A stretch of 9,421 nt of DNA, taken from contig JAGLYY010000324.1 in assembly GCA_023131935.1 (NCBI GenBank), positions 1 to 9,421 on the forward strand. Reading direction: 5' to 3'. The DNA is from Spirochaetales bacterium. Its GTDB lineage: Bacteria; Spirochaetota; Spirochaetia; JAGLYY01. Under the pieces are notes generated by a model that was not told the origin of the DNA, searched no databases, and saw only the letters and a list, made by a program, of their open reading frames with translations. Shown piece by piece: positions 7,170-9,421 of this stretch. Each line of letters begins with the position of its first letter. Within the stretch, counting starts at the first letter, position 1. The translations under genes were made by a program, and so were the position numbers.

Positions 7170-7186
7170 TTCGGTTCAGCCGAATA
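7168..7186. repeat. Small perfect inverted repeat in the hairpin cluster
   Basis: TATTCGG (7168-7174) and CCGAATA (7180-7186) form a seven-pair stem with loop TTCAG. It begins at the very end of the terminator's T-rich tail. Its function is unknown. Confidence 0.6.
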
Positions 7187-7209
7187 CACAGGCTGCCGCA
7201 TTATAGAAC

Positions 7210-7251
7210 GAAGATACCTCGGAGCTTGCTCCGTGGTTCTTCATTTTTATT
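7210..7251. terminator. Second long hairpin with T-tract, possible terminator or REP-like palindrome
   Basis: The stem is GAAGA/TCTTC, then ACC/GGT, then CGGAG/CTCCG, with loop CTTG, one unpaired T and one T:T mismatch (7210-7242). ATTTTTATT follows at 7243-7251, so on the + strand it looks like a rho-independent terminator. Its interrupted-palindrome form, with a CGGAGCTTGCTCCG core, also resembles dispersed intergenic palindromes. Whether it repeats elsewhere in the genome cannot be seen here. Confidence 0.6.
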
Positions 7252-7260
7252 GGAGAGGTC

Positions 7261-7285
7261 GTTGTTGTTATTGTTGTTAATAACA
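7261..7285. repeat. GTT trinucleotide run with an AT-rich inverted repeat
   Basis: The stretch is built almost wholly of GTT units. Within it, TGTTATT (7266-7272) pairs with AATAACA (7279-7285) around the loop GTTGTT. It lies in the convergent gap between the J-domain gene and the minus-strand TPR gene. It may be part of the minus-strand 3' end or simply low-complexity sequence. Confidence 0.45.
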
Positions 7286-7299
7286 GATAACTGATTTTA

Positions 7300-8166
7300 T
7301 CAGGTTTTCTTGAGAACCTCCCGAATATCCACAAGGTCATCGACATCACCCGAATCCAGCCGTTCCCCCGGACCTAGAGCCGCTTCTCTTTGCTCCAGCA
7401 ACTCAAGAATAGGGAGGACCAGTGCCCGGGCCTCAGCTTTATCGGTAGTATTGTCTCCCCGCTTTCGACTGCTCCAGTTTCTTGCTACCAGCGCCTTCGC
7501 GAGCGCTACCGGTTTGCTGATATCAAACTCATCTTTTTCCCCGGTGCGTACAAGTATTTCTTCAAGACGGACCGATTCTCTGCCATACTTCACAGCTTGA
7601 TTTTTGCTCCAGAGAGGAACAGCCTCATACATCTTGGAAAGGACATAGTAGGAGTCGGCGTGCTCTGGGTCGAGCTCAATTGCCTTTTTAAGATCTGCTT
7701 TCATCGGACCTGTCCTGAATAGAGACGCGAGGATTCCTTTGGTCTGCCCCCATTGGCCGACATTGGATGCCCGCCAGTAGTAGGCTTCAACCGCTTCCTC
7801 CCGGTTAGCGCCGGTGCGCTCAAAAATCTCAATAGCCTCAGCAGCCCAGTCTTCTCCCCGGTCGTAAAGGGCAAGAACCTGGGTTTTTGTTACCGGTCTG
7901 CCCATCTCATCCTTTTCATCATTCTCAAAGAGGATCTTGTATCTCCAGGCTATGTTTAAGTTTGCCCTGGCCATGCGCCAGAGAATGGCAATTTTCTGTC
8001 CATCATCCGCTGAGGTGAGGGCTTTTTCCAAAATGGGAATCTGTTCATCATAGATCTTCTCATCATCCATACGGTCTATCTGCTCGACCATTTCACTGAA
8101 AGAATCGCTGAATCCTGCCGCGGCTACGAGCATCATCAGTAAAACTAAAGTAAGTGCTTTTTTCAC
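7300..8166 (-). CDS. Exported TPR-like protein, function unknown
   Basis: I do not recognise a named family. From the GTG start the protein has 288 residues. It opens with a signal peptide (basic KK, hydrophobic to about residue 18, likely cut near AAAG or GFS) that has no Cys lipobox, so a periplasmic location is expected. The mature part is helical and acidic. One TPR-like unit is readable at about 156-184 (LKKAIELDPEHADSYYVLSKMY), with degenerate helical pairs before it (about 56-75 and 105-135). Such repeats usually mediate protein-protein contacts. The GTG at 8166 is preferred to the ATG at 8184: AGGAGG on the minus strand (8175-8180) lies eight bases before the GTG, whereas the ATG sits upstream of that site and would spoil the signal peptide with MQEEPR. 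It is convergent with the J-domain gene and divergent from the foldase gene. Confidence 0.82.
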   Translation of the reverse strand: MKKALTLVLLMMLVAAAGFSDSFSEMVEQIDRMDDEKIYDEQIPILEKALTSADDGQKIAILWRMARANLNIAWRYKILFENDEKDEMGRPVTKTQVLALYDRGEDWAAEAIEIFERTGANREEAVEAYYWRASNVGQWGQTKGILASLFRTGPMKADLKKAIELDPEHADSYYVLSKMYEAVPLWSKNQAVKYGRESVRLEEILVRTGEKDEFDISKPVALAKALVARNWSSRKRGDNTTDKAEARALVLPILELLEQREAALGPGERLDSGDVDDLVDIREVLKKT

Positions 8167-8203
8167 CCTGGGTTCCTCCTGCATTTGATTAAGGGGTTAA
8201 AAA

Positions 8204-8232
8204 ATGGTAAACCGTGATGCTCCCGGGGTCAA
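8204..8232 (-). promoter_or_regulatory. Promoter for the exported TPR-like gene
   Basis: On the minus strand TTGACC (8227-8232, five of six matches) and TACCAT (8204-8209, four of six) are spaced by exactly 17 bases. The start would be near 8197, giving a leader of about 30 bases before GTG 8166. The -35 box is only seven bases from the -35 box of the divergent promoter. Confidence 0.5.
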
Positions 8233-8239
8233 GCATGGA

Positions 8240-8267
8240 TTGAAAAATCTTTGAATAGTGGTATAGT
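8240..8267 (+). promoter_or_regulatory. Sigma70-like promoter (extended -10) for the foldase gene
   Basis: TTGAAA (8240-8245) and TATAGT (8262-8267) are separated by 16 bases. TGG directly before the -10 box makes an extended -10 element. Transcription would start near 8274. This excludes the upstream in-frame ATG at 8268 and supports ATG 8310 as the real start. Confidence 0.6.
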
Positions 8268-8309
8268 GTGTCCTTGTTATCAACTTTTTTAACTAACTTA
8301 GGAGAAATC

Positions 8310-9365
8310 ATGACTCTACGAACTTTTATACTGTCCTTTTTGTGCATAATTGCCCTGGCTATGCCGGTTTTCGCGGGTGGAGGGCAGGAGGAACCATCTC
8401 AGGAAGAGGAAAGTCGTCCTGTTGTCTCGACAGAAGAGGGCACCACCATTGTTGTAAGCGAAGAACTCATCGCCCTGGTGAATAAACAGCCGATAACCCT
8501 TGAAGACCTCGATAAAGAAACCGAGAGGATTGTCGCCCAATTCAGCTCCCAGGGAAAAGTGTTTGGAGAAGAAGAACTCATCGAAATTCGATGGAAGATC
8601 CTGGAAAGTCTCATTAACCGGGAACTTCTCGGGCAGAAAGCTACTAAGATGGGGATAGAAACTGATGAAGCCCTTGTTGAACAACAAATTGAACAATACA
8701 AAGCTCAATTTGGGGGAGAGGAGGGACTCATTGCAGCTCTGTCACAACAGGGATATACGATGGAAACCTTTACCAGTGAGATTACCGAATCTATCAAACT
8801 TCAAACCCTTATTACTCAGGAAACTATGGCTCTTGCTCAGGTAACTGAAGAAGAAGCAAAGTCCTTCTACGATAATAATCCTCAGCGTTTTGTACAACCC
8901 GAGATGGTTGAAGCCAGCCACATCCTTATCAAGATGGAGCCGGATGCCGATGAAGCAGCACGAAAAGAGGCGATGGATCGAATCACTCAAATCCAGGAAA
9001 AACTTAAGGAAGGCGTTGATTTCGCCGAAATGGCCAGACTCCTTTCCGAGGGACCTTCAGCGGAACGGGGAGGAGCGCTGGGATTTTTCCAGAGAGGACA
9101 GATGGTAAAATCATTTGAGGATGCGGCATTTGATCTGGGTATTGGAGAGATCAGTGACGTAACAGAATCTCAGTTCGGCCTGCACCTTATTAACGTAACC
9201 GGAAAAAAGGCACAGAGAACTATTAGTTTTGAAGAAGCCCGGCAACAGATTTTGGTGGCACTACAGCAGGAGAAAAGCGCTCAAACGATTAATCAATACC
9301 TCGATTCCCTGCGGAAAGAGGCGGAGGTAGAGCTCTTCATGGCAGAACCTGGCAAAGAAGGTTAA
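8310..9365 (+). CDS. Exported peptidyl-prolyl cis-trans isomerase, SurA/PrsA type (PpiC domain)
   Basis: This is a periplasmic foldase that should catalyse prolyl isomerisation and chaperone exported or outer-membrane proteins. It has 351 residues from ATG 8310, with AGGAG (8300-8304) five bases upstream. Residues 1-22 are a signal peptide ending MPVFA, then GGGQEEPSQEEE, an acidic flexible linker; no lipobox Cys is placed for lipidation. A SurA_N-like helical domain spans about 50-175 (VNKQPITLEDLDKE, LINRELLGQKATKMGI). One parvulin PpiC domain spans about 200-298, with the signature EASHILIK, GGALGFFQRGQMV, FEDAAFDL and GEISDV...FGLHLI. A C-terminal helix (about 305-340) follows. E. coli SurA has two parvulin domains and this has one, closer to PrsA or simple SurA-like foldases. 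The gene is apparently monocistronic as far as the window shows. The 56 bases after the stop hold no terminator I can identify. Confidence 0.92.
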   Translation: MTLRTFILSFLCIIALAMPVFAGGGQEEPSQEEESRPVVSTEEGTTIVVSEELIALVNKQPITLEDLDKETERIVAQFSSQGKVFGEEELIEIRWKILESLINRELLGQKATKMGIETDEALVEQQIEQYKAQFGGEEGLIAALSQQGYTMETFTSEITESIKLQTLITQETMALAQVTEEEAKSFYDNNPQRFVQPEMVEASHILIKMEPDADEAARKEAMDRITQIQEKLKEGVDFAEMARLLSEGPSAERGGALGFFQRGQMVKSFEDAAFDLGIGEISDVTESQFGLHLINVTGKKAQRTISFEEARQQILVALQQEKSAQTINQYLDSLRKEAEVELFMAEPGKEG

Positions 9366-9421
9366 ACTTAGCCACAACGTTAATCCACTGGGGCTGTCCT
9401 GTGATATTTGTAACTATTCAG

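Noticed and set aside
7291..7303. CTGA/TCAG hairpin at the stop of the minus-strand TPR-like gene as a terminator
   Set aside because: The stem is only four pairs and no U-tract follows on the minus strand.
8268..8309. Upstream in-frame ATG at 8268 as the start of the foldase gene
   Set aside because: It precedes the predicted transcription start, has no ribosome site, and would bury the signal peptide; ATG 8310 has AGGAG at the right distance.
9366..9421. Possible terminator or next gene start after the foldase
   Set aside because: No convincing stem, T-run, ribosome site or start codon is present in these 56 bases.

Overview
The window reads as a stretch of bacterial chromosome carrying seven well-supported protein genes and one doubtful small one. 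Three features point to a spirochaete-like anaerobe: a cytosolic group 3b-type [NiFe] hydrogenase; an envelope foldase whose mature N-terminus begins GGGQEE after a VFA cleavage site, a style I associate with Spirochaetaceae exported proteins; and several lineage-type envelope and membrane proteins. This assignment is an inference from protein style. No rRNA or other taxonomic marker is present.

Layout. (1) Positions 18-4107, + strand: a sigma70-like promoter and a tightly coupled three-gene hydrogenase operon. The first gene is a natural-looking fusion of the beta (iron-sulfur) and gamma (FAD/NAD(P)H) subunits, the second is the small delta subunit and the third is the catalytic alpha subunit. 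Together they would make a soluble NAD(P)-linked hydrogenase/sulfur reductase. Electrons would run from the NiFe site (alpha) through [4Fe-4S] clusters in delta and the beta half to FAD and NAD(P) in the gamma half. No maturation genes lie in the window. (2) Positions 3926-4743, - strand: a four-helix small membrane protein of unknown function, then a possible second small membrane ORF that runs convergently into the 3' end of the hydrogenase alpha gene. (3) Positions 4820-7251, + strand: a promoter, a sodium:solute symporter and an overlapping J-domain/TPR protein. A strong terminator overlaps the stop codon of the last gene, and further hairpins follow. (4) Positions 7300-8166, - strand: an exported TPR-like protein. 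Back-to-back promoters separate it from (5) positions 8310-9365, + strand: an exported PpiC/SurA-type peptidyl-prolyl isomerase.

The hydrogenase operon is the metabolic core. The remaining genes are membrane or envelope functions (transport, chaperone, periplasmic folding) and show no evident link to it. There are no tRNA or rRNA genes, transposases, CRISPR arrays or phage genes. No wholly new system is evident. The points most worth checking are the beta-gamma fusion, the convergent overlap at the end of the alpha gene, and the hairpin cluster at 7132-7251.
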